Shown here: piece by piece, positions 35,368 to 43,148 of the stretch | Numbering within the stretch: position 1 is the first letter of the stretch | Layout of the letters: the number at the start of each line of letters is the position of its first letter | Notes under the pieces: model-generated | Told to the model about the DNA's origin: nothing | The model's database searches: none | The model's input: the letters and a program-made list of their open reading frames with translations, nothing else | Assembly: GCA_900314855.1 (NCBI GenBank) | Contig: OMWZ01000009.1 | Location: 1-64,000 of the forward strand | Length of the DNA: 64,000 nt | From: an uncultured Selenomonadales bacterium | Lineage (GTDB): Bacteria > Bacillota > Negativicutes > Acidaminococcales > Acidaminococcaceae | Reading direction: 5' to 3' | Program-made: the position numbers and the translations under genes

Positions 35368-36837
35368 TCAGGACCGCGCATCTTCGATATCCGACTTGAT
35401 GGCCCGCAATGACTCGCGCAGCCGCTGCAAATTCCCCTTGATATTCATGGGGCTTTCCTGGTCCGCCTTGTCCCCCGATATTTCGCTGCGGTCCCCCGTT
35501 TCCGGATTGACCAGGGTCAGGTAATTCAGGGACAATTTGCCCCGCTTTACCTGCAGCAGGTTCGTGCGGACCTCGCCCATGGGCATGGTAATTTTCACAT
35601 CGTAAAAATCCAGCTTCCGGTGCTGATTGGAAAACCCTCCTTCCAGACGCCGGAAAGGGATGATGTTATAGTGTCCCGGTCCGGAAACAAAGGTTCCGTA
35701 GGTCAGCGTATTCCGGGGATTTCCGTCGCATTCCAGGGCCAGCCGCGCGTCCACCAGGCAGTAGAAGTTCATGTCGCGCAGGGCGAAGCGGCTGTCCAGC
35801 GCTTTAGCCTCGCCGTACAACTGGTATTTCCGTGTGTCCACGTTGTAAATTCCCCGGGCCTTGAGGCGGCCGTTGTAGATTTTCGCCGTCACATCGGAAA
35901 AGCGCACTTTCCCGTCGCGGTAACTGATGTCGCCAATGACATTTTCGAACTTCATCGGCGGGATATTCAACACGTCCATGCGCACCGTGCCCGTTGCCAC
36001 CGGGGTTGTCACCGGTCCCAGGGCCTTCGCCACCAGGGTCATCTTGTCGTGGAGGCCCACGCCGAACCCCAGGGAGGAGGGATCGACACCGCGGAAGGCG
36101 AAATCCACGTCCATCTCCGGAATCTCCTTCTTGAAATCCGCCGTACCGTCCACCGTCATGCCTTCCCCGACCATGGTGCCCCCGAACTCTCCCGTCGTCA
36201 CGGACAGCTTCACCCGGTCCGCCGTATTGAGGTCCATGGCCAGATTCACATGATTCAGGACATAGTTCCGCCGCAAATACCGCACTTCGACACGGCTGTC
36301 CTGCAAAATCACCTCCAACCGCAGTTTCCGGTCGTTCCTATTGAAGTTCCGCACCCGTTCCTCCAAGGTTTTCCGTCCGCGCTGCTCCCCAGGCTTGCGG
36401 GGCGGCCGTTCGACGCGCACAAAATCCACATCCATGTCCTGATTGAACCGGATGGCAATACGCGCCCCATTCAGGGTCAGCCGCTGCAGGGTCGTCGATT
36501 TGAAATTGCGGGTCACTACATCCCACAGACGCAGGTGGAAGGAACCGTCCGGCACCTGGAGAAGCGTATTTCCCCGGGAATCCCGCCAGACAAGGTTAGT
36601 GAACTTCGCGTCGCCCAAAGGGCTCATGTAAATCTGTTCCACCGTGACCGTCCCACGCAGCATATCCTGCTTCTGCATCTGCTGGTTGAAGATAAAGGCG
36701 AAACCGCGGCTCGTCACCTCCGCCACGGCGAAAAAGACGAGGGCAAACACGATGGCTGCCCCGAAGATTCCCTTCAGGAAACGGGTCGCGCCCCGGTCTC
36801 GTCGACAGAGCCGCCAAAAATGGGAAAGCCAATGCAT
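35368..36837 (-). CDS. AsmA-like envelope protein, second copy
   Basis: A 489-residue protein with one N-terminal membrane span (about 22-44) and a long beta-rich periplasmic part (VTVEQIYMSPLGDAKFTNL, WDVVTRNFKSTTLQRLTLNG, ISYRDGKVRFSDVTAKIYNG, GRLKARGIYNVDTRKYQLYG) typical of AsmA/DUF748 proteins. It ends in a Lys/Arg/Glu-rich helix. The start (MHWLSH) follows AAAGGA. It lies between the repair genes and is probably cotranscribed with them. It shares architecture with the gene at 26.1 kb. Confidence 0.65.
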   Translation of the reverse strand: MHWLSHFWRLCRRDRGATRFLKGIFGAAIVFALVFFAVAEVTSRGFAFIFNQQMQKQDMLRGTVTVEQIYMSPLGDAKFTNLVWRDSRGNTLLQVPDGSFHLRLWDVVTRNFKSTTLQRLTLNGARIAIRFNQDMDVDFVRVERPPRKPGEQRGRKTLEERVRNFNRNDRKLRLEVILQDSRVEVRYLRRNYVLNHVNLAMDLNTADRVKLSVTTGEFGGTMVGEGMTVDGTADFKKEIPEMDVDFAFRGVDPSSLGFGVGLHDKMTLVAKALGPVTTPVATGTVRMDVLNIPPMKFENVIGDISYRDGKVRFSDVTAKIYNGRLKARGIYNVDTRKYQLYGEAKALDSRFALRDMNFYCLVDARLALECDGNPRNTLTYGTFVSGPGHYNIIPFRRLEGGFSNQHRKLDFYDVKITMPMGEVRTNLLQVKRGKLSLNYLTLVNPETGDRSEISGDKADQESPMNIKGNLQRLRESLRAIKSDIEDARS

Positions 36838-36915
36838 GCTGTAATCCTTTCCTGTCTCCTGTTTCTTGTTCCTGTTCGCTCGCGCAGGACGCGGCCGGGC
36901 GTCTCCTGCCATTAC

Positions 36916-37746
36916 TCATCCCTTATTGTAGTACTTTTGCAAGCCTGCGGCAACATGGGGCGTCGTCATGAATTCCGTCAGGAATTCCCAATACCGTTTT
37001 GGCATATGTGTCCGCCGGCACGTTTCGTTGTGCCGCTGTTTGATTTCGATCGTGTCGTAATAGAGCTTCCACAACTGCCGGTACTGCTGTTCCTCCGGCG
37101 ACGGGGCGGCCATGCGGAAGCCTTCCATGGGCACAATGGCCGTCTCGCCGGGGCGGTGGACCAGGGCCATATGATGTGTCTTGTCGAAGATCAGGAACTG
37201 CTCGTTTGGGTACCGGGCGCAAAAATGGGGCGCCAGAAACGGCAGGACACAGTTTTTCGGCCCAATGACCGATACGAGGACGCCTTGGATATCGCTGAAG
37301 CGGACGAACCCCCACCATTTATCGATTTCGCTGCCCAGGCGCGTCAGGGCCCGGTGTACCTGATGGACCGTTTCCTCGTCCTCGTACAGTAGGATACCCG
37401 TGCCATAGCGGAAAGCCTTCCGGGTCAGGAGCAGCATGCGCCACTCCTTCGCCGGCAGGCAGGTACAAAAAGTCCGCTGCAGGGTCCGTACAAACGGCAA
37501 TCCCAGCCGTTCTTCCACGCCTTTCCGGACGCGGGCCGCGCCCGCCTCGTCCGTCCTGATTTCCCGGCAGCCGAAGAGACTGGAAGCCTCTTCCCCGCCG
37601 GCAGGGACAATCCGCTCGGGGATTTCCCTGTCCAGGTAACTGCGGAGGACGCAGCAAAGCCATCCCTCCCAGGTTCCGTCGTAAACATAGCACAATCCGG
37701 GTACGCACGGCGGCAGCGGCGCCCGCCCCATGTCCCTCACTCCCAT
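36916..37746 (-). CDS. TIGR03915-type DNA metabolism protein, partner of the radical SAM gene
   Basis: Belongs to the DUF4130/TIGR03915 family, described as a probable DNA metabolism protein that travels with a radical SAM enzyme. The 276 residues include CYVYDGTWEGWLCCVLRSYL, FGCREIRTDE, KEWRMLLLTRKAFRYG, WWGFVRFSDIQGVLVSVIGP and HFCARYPNEQFLIFDKTHHM, ending with CRRTHMPKRYWEFLTEF. It overlaps the upstream radical SAM gene by 10 bases. No catalytic role is established. Confidence 0.88.
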   Translation of the reverse strand: MGVRDMGRAPLPPCVPGLCYVYDGTWEGWLCCVLRSYLDREIPERIVPAGGEEASSLFGCREIRTDEAGAARVRKGVEERLGLPFVRTLQRTFCTCLPAKEWRMLLLTRKAFRYGTGILLYEDEETVHQVHRALTRLGSEIDKWWGFVRFSDIQGVLVSVIGPKNCVLPFLAPHFCARYPNEQFLIFDKTHHMALVHRPGETAIVPMEGFRMAAPSPEEQQYRQLWKLYYDTIEIKQRHNETCRRTHMPKRYWEFLTEFMTTPHVAAGLQKYYNKG

Positions 37747-39281
37747 AACGGCAGGGGCACGGCAGTCAGTGCCTCTTTCTGCTTTTCCGTCAGCCGCGGG
37801 ACAGCGCTGCCGGCCAACAGGCCCGCGTCCCCCCGTTCCCAGGACATCTCGTCAAACAAGGACGGCTGGTACAGGTCCCGTTCCTGTCGGCGGAACAGAG
37901 CCCGCTCGCGGGCCGACATCATAGCGGCCAAAAAGGCGCCGCGGTCCCGTGTCAAATGGGGAAACCGGCGTCCCTGGCACAACAGGAAATAACGGGCCCG
38001 TTTCAGGACGACACCCATATTCCGCAGTCCGTCCCAGGAGAGGGCGGCGATTTTACGGGCCCGGACGATGCGCAAGGCGCTCTCCACCCCCAGTCCGGGG
38101 ACTCGCAGGAGCGCGTCGTACGACGCGCGGTTCACTTCCAGCGGGAAAAAGCCCAGGTGTCTCAGGGCCCACTGGCACTTGGGATCCAGATAAGGATGAA
38201 GTTCCGGCTCTTCCGCCGGCAGGAGCTCCTCTGCCTGAAAGCCGTAAAACCGCAGGAGCCAGTCCGCCTGGTACAGGCGGTGCTCTCGCCACAGGGGCGG
38301 CGGCGTGTCGGCCGACGGCAGCAGGTCGCTTTCCACGGCCGGCACATAGGCCGAATAGAAAACCCGTTTCAAGTCGTAGGCGTGATACAGCCGTTCCGTC
38401 AACTGCAGGATGTGGCGGTCCGATTCGGGGCTGGCGCCGATGATCATCTGCGTACTCTGCCCCGCCGGGGCGAAACCGGACCGTTGGCGGCGCGCGCCGC
38501 CGTACCGGGTGGGAGAGACGCTCTCCGGCACCGCCACGGGGCGGGCCGTGTTCCTCGCGCCCACGCCGCTGCCGCCGTCCAGCGCAATTTTCGCCGCTTG
38601 CCCCTGCAGGGCAGCTCGGTCCCGACTGCCCGTGTTGCGCCCGACCGGCTGGATGCCGCCGAAGCGGCCGTACCCCTCCGTATTCTCCGCCACCAGCCGG
38701 CGGACCTGCTTCATCGGCGTCAGGAGTGTCTCCTTGCGCTTTTGCGGGGCCAGTTTTGCCAAACTCGCCGCCGACGGCAGCTCGATGTTGACACTCACGC
38801 GGTCCGCCAAATAGCCCAACCGTTCAATCAGAAGGGGATCCGCGCCGGGGATGATTTTTATGTGGATATAGCCGCTGAACAGGTACTCCTCCCGCAGGAT
38901 CCGCAAGACCTTCAGCATCTGTTCGCACGTGTAATCGGGGGAGCGCCAGACGGCGGAACTTAAAAAGAGTCCCTCGATATAGTTGCGGCGGTAAAACTGC
39001 CAGGTTAATCCAGCCAGTTCCCGAGGTTCGAAAGAAACCCGGCGCGTCGTGACGCTGCGCCGGTTGACACAATAGGCGCAATCGAAGCAGCAGTCGTTGC
39101 TCAACAGCACCTTCAGCAAGCTGATGCAGCGGCCGTCCGCGGAAAAACTGTGGCAGATGCCGCAGGCCCGCGCCGTCCCCATGGCAGCGCCCGCGCCGCT
39201 CCGGTCCACCCCGCTCGACGTACAGGCCGCGTCGTATTTGGCCGCGTCTGCCAGGATTGCCAGCTTTTCCGTCACATCCAT
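37737..39281 (-). CDS. Putative DNA modification/repair radical SAM protein (TIGR03916)
   Basis: Radical SAM enzyme predicted to repair or modify DNA. The Fe-S motif is Cys64-x3-Cys68-x2-Cys71 (CCFDCAYC). Further cysteines lie ahead at 40, 43 and 52. Later parts are FLSSAVWRSPDYTCEQM, NIELPSAASLAKLAPQK, AGQSTQMIIGASPESD and a helix-hairpin-helix DNA-binding motif (LLRVPGLGVESALRIV). A Gly/Arg-rich stretch (about residues 206-270) interrupts the usual sequence before AGQSTQ. It sits between rarA and the TIGR03915 gene. Family members are often linked to uracil-DNA glycosylase; none is here. Confidence 0.88.
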   Translation of the reverse strand: MDVTEKLAILADAAKYDAACTSSGVDRSGAGAAMGTARACGICHSFSADGRCISLLKVLLSNDCCFDCAYCVNRRSVTTRRVSFEPRELAGLTWQFYRRNYIEGLFLSSAVWRSPDYTCEQMLKVLRILREEYLFSGYIHIKIIPGADPLLIERLGYLADRVSVNIELPSAASLAKLAPQKRKETLLTPMKQVRRLVAENTEGYGRFGGIQPVGRNTGSRDRAALQGQAAKIALDGGSGVGARNTARPVAVPESVSPTRYGGARRQRSGFAPAGQSTQMIIGASPESDRHILQLTERLYHAYDLKRVFYSAYVPAVESDLLPSADTPPPLWREHRLYQADWLLRFYGFQAEELLPAEEPELHPYLDPKCQWALRHLGFFPLEVNRASYDALLRVPGLGVESALRIVRARKIAALSWDGLRNMGVVLKRARYFLLCQGRRFPHLTRDRGAFLAAMMSARERALFRRQERDLYQPSLFDEMSWERGDAGLLAGSAVPRLTEKQKEALTAVPLPLWE

Positions 39282-39302
39282 GTCCTGCTCCTTTCCGCGT
39301 TG

Positions 39303-40652
39303 TCAACGGCCCCCATGCCGCCGCTTCCACTCCTTGATGCGGGCCAGGCGGTCCTTATACCGTTCTTCCAGCCCCTCTTCCGTCGGTTGGTAATAACATC
39401 GCCCGGCCAGGGAATCGGGCAGGCACTGCATGTTCGTCAGCTTCTCCTCCGCGTCATGGGCGTACTGATATCCCTTGCCGTACTCCAGGTCCGCCATGAG
39501 TTTCGTCGGCGCGTTCCGCAAGGCCAGGGGGACCGGTTCGTCGAGCCGGGTCCGGGCATCATGGCTGGCCCGCAGGTACGCCCTGTACAAGGCATTGGAT
39601 TTCGGCGCCAGGGACAAATAAACCACGGCTTCCGTCAAATGGACCGAACATTCCGGCATCCCAATCAGGTGGCAGGCCTGAAAGGCCGCTACGGCGATTT
39701 CCAGGGCCTTCGGATCCGCCAGGCCGATATCCTCACTGGCAAAGCGCGTCACCCGACGCGCAATATAGAGGGGATCCTCGCCGGCTTCCAGCATGCGGGC
39801 CAGCCAGTAGACTGCCGCGTCGGGGTCGGAATTGCGCATGGATTTGTGCAGGGCCGAAATAAGGTTGTAATGTTCTTCCCCTTTCTTGTCGTAGAGCAGG
39901 GACTTTTTCGAGGTACACTGTTCCAGGACTTCCCGCGTGATTCGTACGACTTCGCGCACGGCTCCCTTGCCGTCCTTCTCCGTCCGGGTTTCGCCGTTCA
40001 GGACCGCCATTTCCAGGGTGGACAAGGCCGTACGCGCGTCGCCATTGGCAAAATTGGCCACCGCTTCCAGCATCTCCTCGTCGATTTCCACGGTCAGCCC
40101 GCCAAATCCCCTGGGGTCCGTCAGGGCACGCCGGAGCATGCGGACCAAGTCTTCCATCCGCAAGGGCTGCAGGACGAAGACTTTACACCGCGACAAAAGA
40201 GCGCTGTTGACCTCAAAAGACGGGTTTTCCGTCGTTGCCCCAATGAGGATAATACTCCCTTTTTCGACATATGGCAGGAACGCGTCCTGCTGGGCTTTGT
40301 TGAACCGGTGGATTTCGTCCACGAACACAACCGTACGGATGCCCATAGACCGGTTTCGCTCCGCTTCTTCCATGACTTTGCGGATTTCCCGGATTCCACT
40401 CGACACAGCGGAAAAGTTCAGGAAGGCCGACTTTGTTACGTGGGCGATAATCTGGGCCAGCGTCGTTTTTCCGACCCCCGGCGGCCCCCAGAAAATCATG
40501 GACGAAAGGCTGTCGTTCTCAATCATACGGCGGAGTACCTTGCCCTTTCCAAGGAGATGTTCCTGGCCTACATAGTCCGCCAGGGATTCCGGCCGCAGGC
40601 GCGCGGCCAGCGGCTGTCCCATTCCGTCGTCAAATAAGTTCTTTTCTTCCAT
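39303..40652 (-). CDS. rarA: Replication-associated recombination protein RarA (MgsA)
   Basis: AAA+ ATPase acting at stalled forks. The 449 residues have LAARLRPESLADYVGQEHLL, Walker A GPPGVGKTTLAQII, Walker B VVFVDEIHRFNKAQQDAFLP, the sensor GATTENPSFEVNSALLSRC, then the MgsA C-terminal domain (MRNSDPDAAVYWLARMLEAG, EDIGLADPKAL, KGYQYAHDAEE). The MEEKN start follows GGGAGA. It would be the first gene of a run reaching to the AsmA-like gene at 26.1 kb. Confidence 0.95.
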   Translation of the reverse strand: MEEKNLFDDGMGQPLAARLRPESLADYVGQEHLLGKGKVLRRMIENDSLSSMIFWGPPGVGKTTLAQIIAHVTKSAFLNFSAVSSGIREIRKVMEEAERNRSMGIRTVVFVDEIHRFNKAQQDAFLPYVEKGSIILIGATTENPSFEVNSALLSRCKVFVLQPLRMEDLVRMLRRALTDPRGFGGLTVEIDEEMLEAVANFANGDARTALSTLEMAVLNGETRTEKDGKGAVREVVRITREVLEQCTSKKSLLYDKKGEEHYNLISALHKSMRNSDPDAAVYWLARMLEAGEDPLYIARRVTRFASEDIGLADPKALEIAVAAFQACHLIGMPECSVHLTEAVVYLSLAPKSNALYRAYLRASHDARTRLDEPVPLALRNAPTKLMADLEYGKGYQYAHDAEEKLTNMQCLPDSLAGRCYYQPTEEGLEERYKDRLARIKEWKRRHGGR

Positions 40653-40687
40653 GGCAGTGTCTCCCATCCCCCGATTGCGCGGTTCAC

Positions 40688-40720
40688 TTTGTTCGCTCTG
40701 TTTATTATAAATCGAACAAA
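40688..40720 (-). promoter_or_regulatory. rarA promoter with a perfect dyad around the -10
   Basis: TTTGTTCG and CGAACAAA are perfect 8-bp arms 17 bases apart. Between them the minus strand carries TATAAT (40704-40709), with TATACA as a possible -35 17 bases upstream. The dyad is a candidate operator. Its half-sites face the other way from the Gram-positive LexA box (CGAAC-N4-GTTCG). Confidence 0.55.
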
Positions 40721-40769
40721 TGTTTTTGTATACCTTTTTTTAGAAATTTTTTCAAGGCCACGCCGCGCG

Positions 40770-40797
40770 AAAAAAGCCAGCCCGGCAGGGCTGGCTT
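40770..40797 (-). terminator. Rho-independent terminator of the MetQ-type gene
   Basis: GCCAGCCC and GGGCTGGC with a 4-base loop, followed on the minus strand by TTTTTT. It lies 41 bases past the stop. Confidence 0.9.
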
Positions 40798-40837
40798 CGG
40801 AACCGTCAGGACGCGGCGTCTTGCCCGCGCGCCTTGC

Positions 40838-41665
40838 TCAGAAGGCCGGCAGGACAGCGCCTTTGTACTTGTCTTCAATAAACTTTTTCACTTCGGGGCT
40901 CGTCAGGGCTTTGGCCAATTTCTGCAGTTCCGGACGCTTTTCATCGCCTTCACGGACGGCGACGACGTTCGCGTAGGGAGAGTCCTTTTCCGTGAACAGG
41001 GAATCCTTGGCCGGGTTCAGCTTCGCTTCCATGGCGAAGTTGGAGTTGATGACGGCAATATCACAATCTTCCAGGGAACGGGGCAGCATGGCGGCTTCCG
41101 CCTCGACAATCTTCAGGTTCTTGGGATTGCTGACTACATCCTGTTTCGTGGCGGCGATTCCTTTGCCTTCCTTCAGCTTCAGGAGCCCCGCCTTTTCCAG
41201 CAGGACCAAGGCGCGGCCACCGTTTGTCGGGTCATTGGGGATACCGACCTTGGCGCCCTCTTTCAGGTCCTTCAAATCCTTGATCTTATGGGAATAGACT
41301 CCCATCGGTTCAATGTGGACTTTCACCAGGACGGCCAGTTTCAGGTTGCGGTCCTTGGAGAATTTTTCCAAATACGGGATATGCTGGAAGTAGTTGGCAT
41401 CCAATTCCTTATCCGACAGGGACAGGTTCGGTTTGACATAATCCGTGAATTCCACGACCTGCAGGTCGACGCCTTCCTTCGCCAGCTGGGGCTTGACAAA
41501 GTTCAGGATTTCCGCGTGCGGGACCGGCGTGGCGCCGACTTTCAGGACAACTTTCTTGCCGTCCTGCGGCGCGGCGGCTTTCTTATCGCTGCCGCCACAG
41601 CCGGCAATCAACAGCCCGGCCGTTGCCAGTGCCAGGGCGCCGCATAACAACTTCTTCAACTTCAT
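40838..41665 (-). CDS. MetQ/NlpA family substrate-binding lipoprotein
   Basis: Binding protein of methionine-type ABC importers, anchored by a lipid. The 275 residues start with a signal ending in the lipobox LIAGCGG (Cys about 23), then KVGATPVPHAEILNFVKPQL, DANYFQHIPYLE, VGIPNDPTNGGRALVLLEKA and the binding part DIAVINSNFAM. No metN or metI gene stands beside it, so it is an orphan that may serve a transporter elsewhere. It may bind methionine or another amino acid. Confidence 0.9.
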   Translation of the reverse strand: MKLKKLLCGALALATAGLLIAGCGGSDKKAAAPQDGKKVVLKVGATPVPHAEILNFVKPQLAKEGVDLQVVEFTDYVKPNLSLSDKELDANYFQHIPYLEKFSKDRNLKLAVLVKVHIEPMGVYSHKIKDLKDLKEGAKVGIPNDPTNGGRALVLLEKAGLLKLKEGKGIAATKQDVVSNPKNLKIVEAEAAMLPRSLEDCDIAVINSNFAMEAKLNPAKDSLFTEKDSPYANVVAVREGDEKRPELQKLAKALTSPEVKKFIEDKYKGAVLPAF

Positions 41666-41719
41666 GAATGAACACTCTCCTTTACACTATGGGCAAAATT
41701 GCCATTTAAACTAGTGTCC

Positions 41720-41748
41720 ATGATACATTTCGTCGTTCCGTATGTCAA
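41720..41748 (-). promoter_or_regulatory. Promoter of the MetQ-type gene
   Basis: TTGACA, 17 bases, TATCAT on the minus strand, about 55 bases before the start. I see no SAM riboswitch or T-box in the leader. Confidence 0.8.
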
Positions 41749-41806
41749 CGAAAAAAATTCACAATTCCTTCCCTGGTCCTGATTCCCTGGCATTCTGTAA
41801 GGTTTG

Positions 41807-42115
41807 TTACGGAGTAATGACCTGCACCTGCGCCTGGAAGCGTCCAAACTGCAAGGCCGCCGCATGGGATTCCATAAAGATGTCCACGTGCCGCGACTGG
41901 GACGGATGCATCCGGTCCTGCACATGGTATGTGACACCATTATAGACAATCAGGCTGCCTAGGGGCACGAAATTCGCAGCGCACGTATATCCTTCGACAG
42001 CGTCCGCCCCGGAAGAAGTCCGGCGTGTCCCCGTCTCATGGGGCGTATACGCGGACATGGTCACGGTCGTCCAGAAGACGGCTGCCAACGACAACACTTT
42101 CCAATACTTTTGCAT
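41807..42115 (-). CDS. Small secreted 3D-domain protein
   Basis: A 102-residue protein with an N-terminal signal or membrane segment (about 6-21) and a single 3D (double-psi beta-barrel) domain related to MltA/YuiC-type muralytic folds: MSAYTPHETG, SSGADAVEGYTCAANFVPLG, SLIVYNGVTYHVQDRM, HVDIFMESHAAALQFGR. The Asp residues of QDRM and HVDIFM fit the 3D active site. It follows GGAGG, 43 bases after the ADP-ribosylglycohydrolase gene. Probably acts on cell wall in the periplasm; activity unproven. Confidence 0.8.
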   Translation of the reverse strand: MQKYWKVLSLAAVFWTTVTMSAYTPHETGTRRTSSGADAVEGYTCAANFVPLGSLIVYNGVTYHVQDRMHPSQSRHVDIFMESHAAALQFGRFQAQVQVITP

Positions 42116-42158
42116 GCATTTCCTCCTGCCGGAACCAGTCCGGCCGACTGCGGTCCCC

Positions 42159-42956
42159 TCAGCGGGACGGCCAGGGGTAGGTCCGCTCGAATTCCGTCAG
42201 GATGCGGTGCATCTCGCTGTCCAGATAGGGCAGGACGCCGGCGCGGATGGCATCGGGCACGCCATAAAACGCCTCGGCGACGCTGCAGGCAATAGCAGCA
42301 ATGGTATCGCTATCCCCTCCGATGGAAATGGCGTTCCGGAGGACATCTTCAAAATCCTTCCCCTCAAAAAAAGCTTCCAGGGCCTGGGGCACGGAACCTG
42401 GGCACGTCTCATCGAATTGGTACGTGTCGCGGATACCATCCAGCGTGAAATCCAGGGCATAGTACCGCTCCGTGATTTCCTTCCGGATTTCCTCCTTCGA
42501 CTTCCCTTCCCGGGCCAGGAAAATAGCGACCGTCACCACCTCAGCGCCTTTCAGCCCTTCCGGATGATCGTGCGTGACGGCGGTCACGGTGAACGACAGT
42601 TCCTTCGCTTCCGTCAGGGTCTTCGCTGCCTGGGCACAGGCACTGACACGCATGGCCGCGCCGTTGCCGAAACTTTGGTAGGGATGGGGATTCCGCTCGT
42701 CCAGCCAACGGGAAAACCGTCCCCCATATCCCGCGTTCGGATAGCGGCGGCCCATGTGCTGCATCCGTTCTATCACGCGCGCCGCCAGGGCAGACCGGTC
42801 TTCTTTTGTTTCCAACAACGCCTGGGCAATGGCTAGGGTCATAATGCTGTCGTCCGTCGGTTCACAGCCGAACGCGAACAACGGGAATTCCTTGCTCCGG
42901 CAATTGTCCCACTCGAATCGCGACCCCACGACATCTCCAATAATCGCTCCCAACAC
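42159..42956 (-). CDS. ADP-ribosylglycohydrolase family protein
   Basis: DraG-like hydrolase removing ADP-ribose from targets. The 265-residue form starts GTG at MLGAIIGDVVGSRFEW behind GAGGTGA, which is how family members begin; an upstream ATG at 42977 has no ribosome-binding site. Metal ligands lie in PTDDSIMTLAIAQAL and IGGDSDTIAAI, with GNGAAMRVSACA between. No ADP-ribosyltransferase is nearby, so the substrate is unknown. Confidence 0.87.
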   Translation of the reverse strand: MLGAIIGDVVGSRFEWDNCRSKEFPLFAFGCEPTDDSIMTLAIAQALLETKEDRSALAARVIERMQHMGRRYPNAGYGGRFSRWLDERNPHPYQSFGNGAAMRVSACAQAAKTLTEAKELSFTVTAVTHDHPEGLKGAEVVTVAIFLAREGKSKEEIRKEITERYYALDFTLDGIRDTYQFDETCPGSVPQALEAFFEGKDFEDVLRNAISIGGDSDTIAAIACSVAEAFYGVPDAIRAGVLPYLDSEMHRILTEFERTYPWPSR

Positions 42957-43052
42957 AACAGTCACCTCGTTTTCCATCACTGTGTTTCTATTACTATACC
43001 ACAGAATGGCGGCGAGCACACGCCTTTCCCGGGAAGGTCTCCGGCCGTACGA

Positions 43053-43098
43053 CAAAAAAGACCGTCCCCCGTGAGGCGTCTCACGGAGGACGGCCCTA
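43053..43098 (-). terminator. Rho-independent terminator of the TonB-dependent receptor
   Basis: GGCCGTCCTCCGTGAG and CCTCACGGGGGACGGTC form a long stem with a 3-base loop, followed on the minus strand by TTTTTT. Confidence 0.9.
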
Positions 43099-43148
43099 TT
43101 AGCCCCGGGCCCGCGCGGGAGGCGACAGTGTCTTCCCCGCAGGCGAGG

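Noticed and set aside
32763-35399. Plus-strand open frame of 878 codons
   Set aside because: It is the mirror of addB; the minus-strand protein has recognisable motifs, this one has none and its composition is typical of GC-rich shadow frames.
41666-41806. SAM riboswitch or T-box before the MetQ-type gene
   Set aside because: A consensus promoter fills most of the space and none of the conserved riboswitch elements is present.
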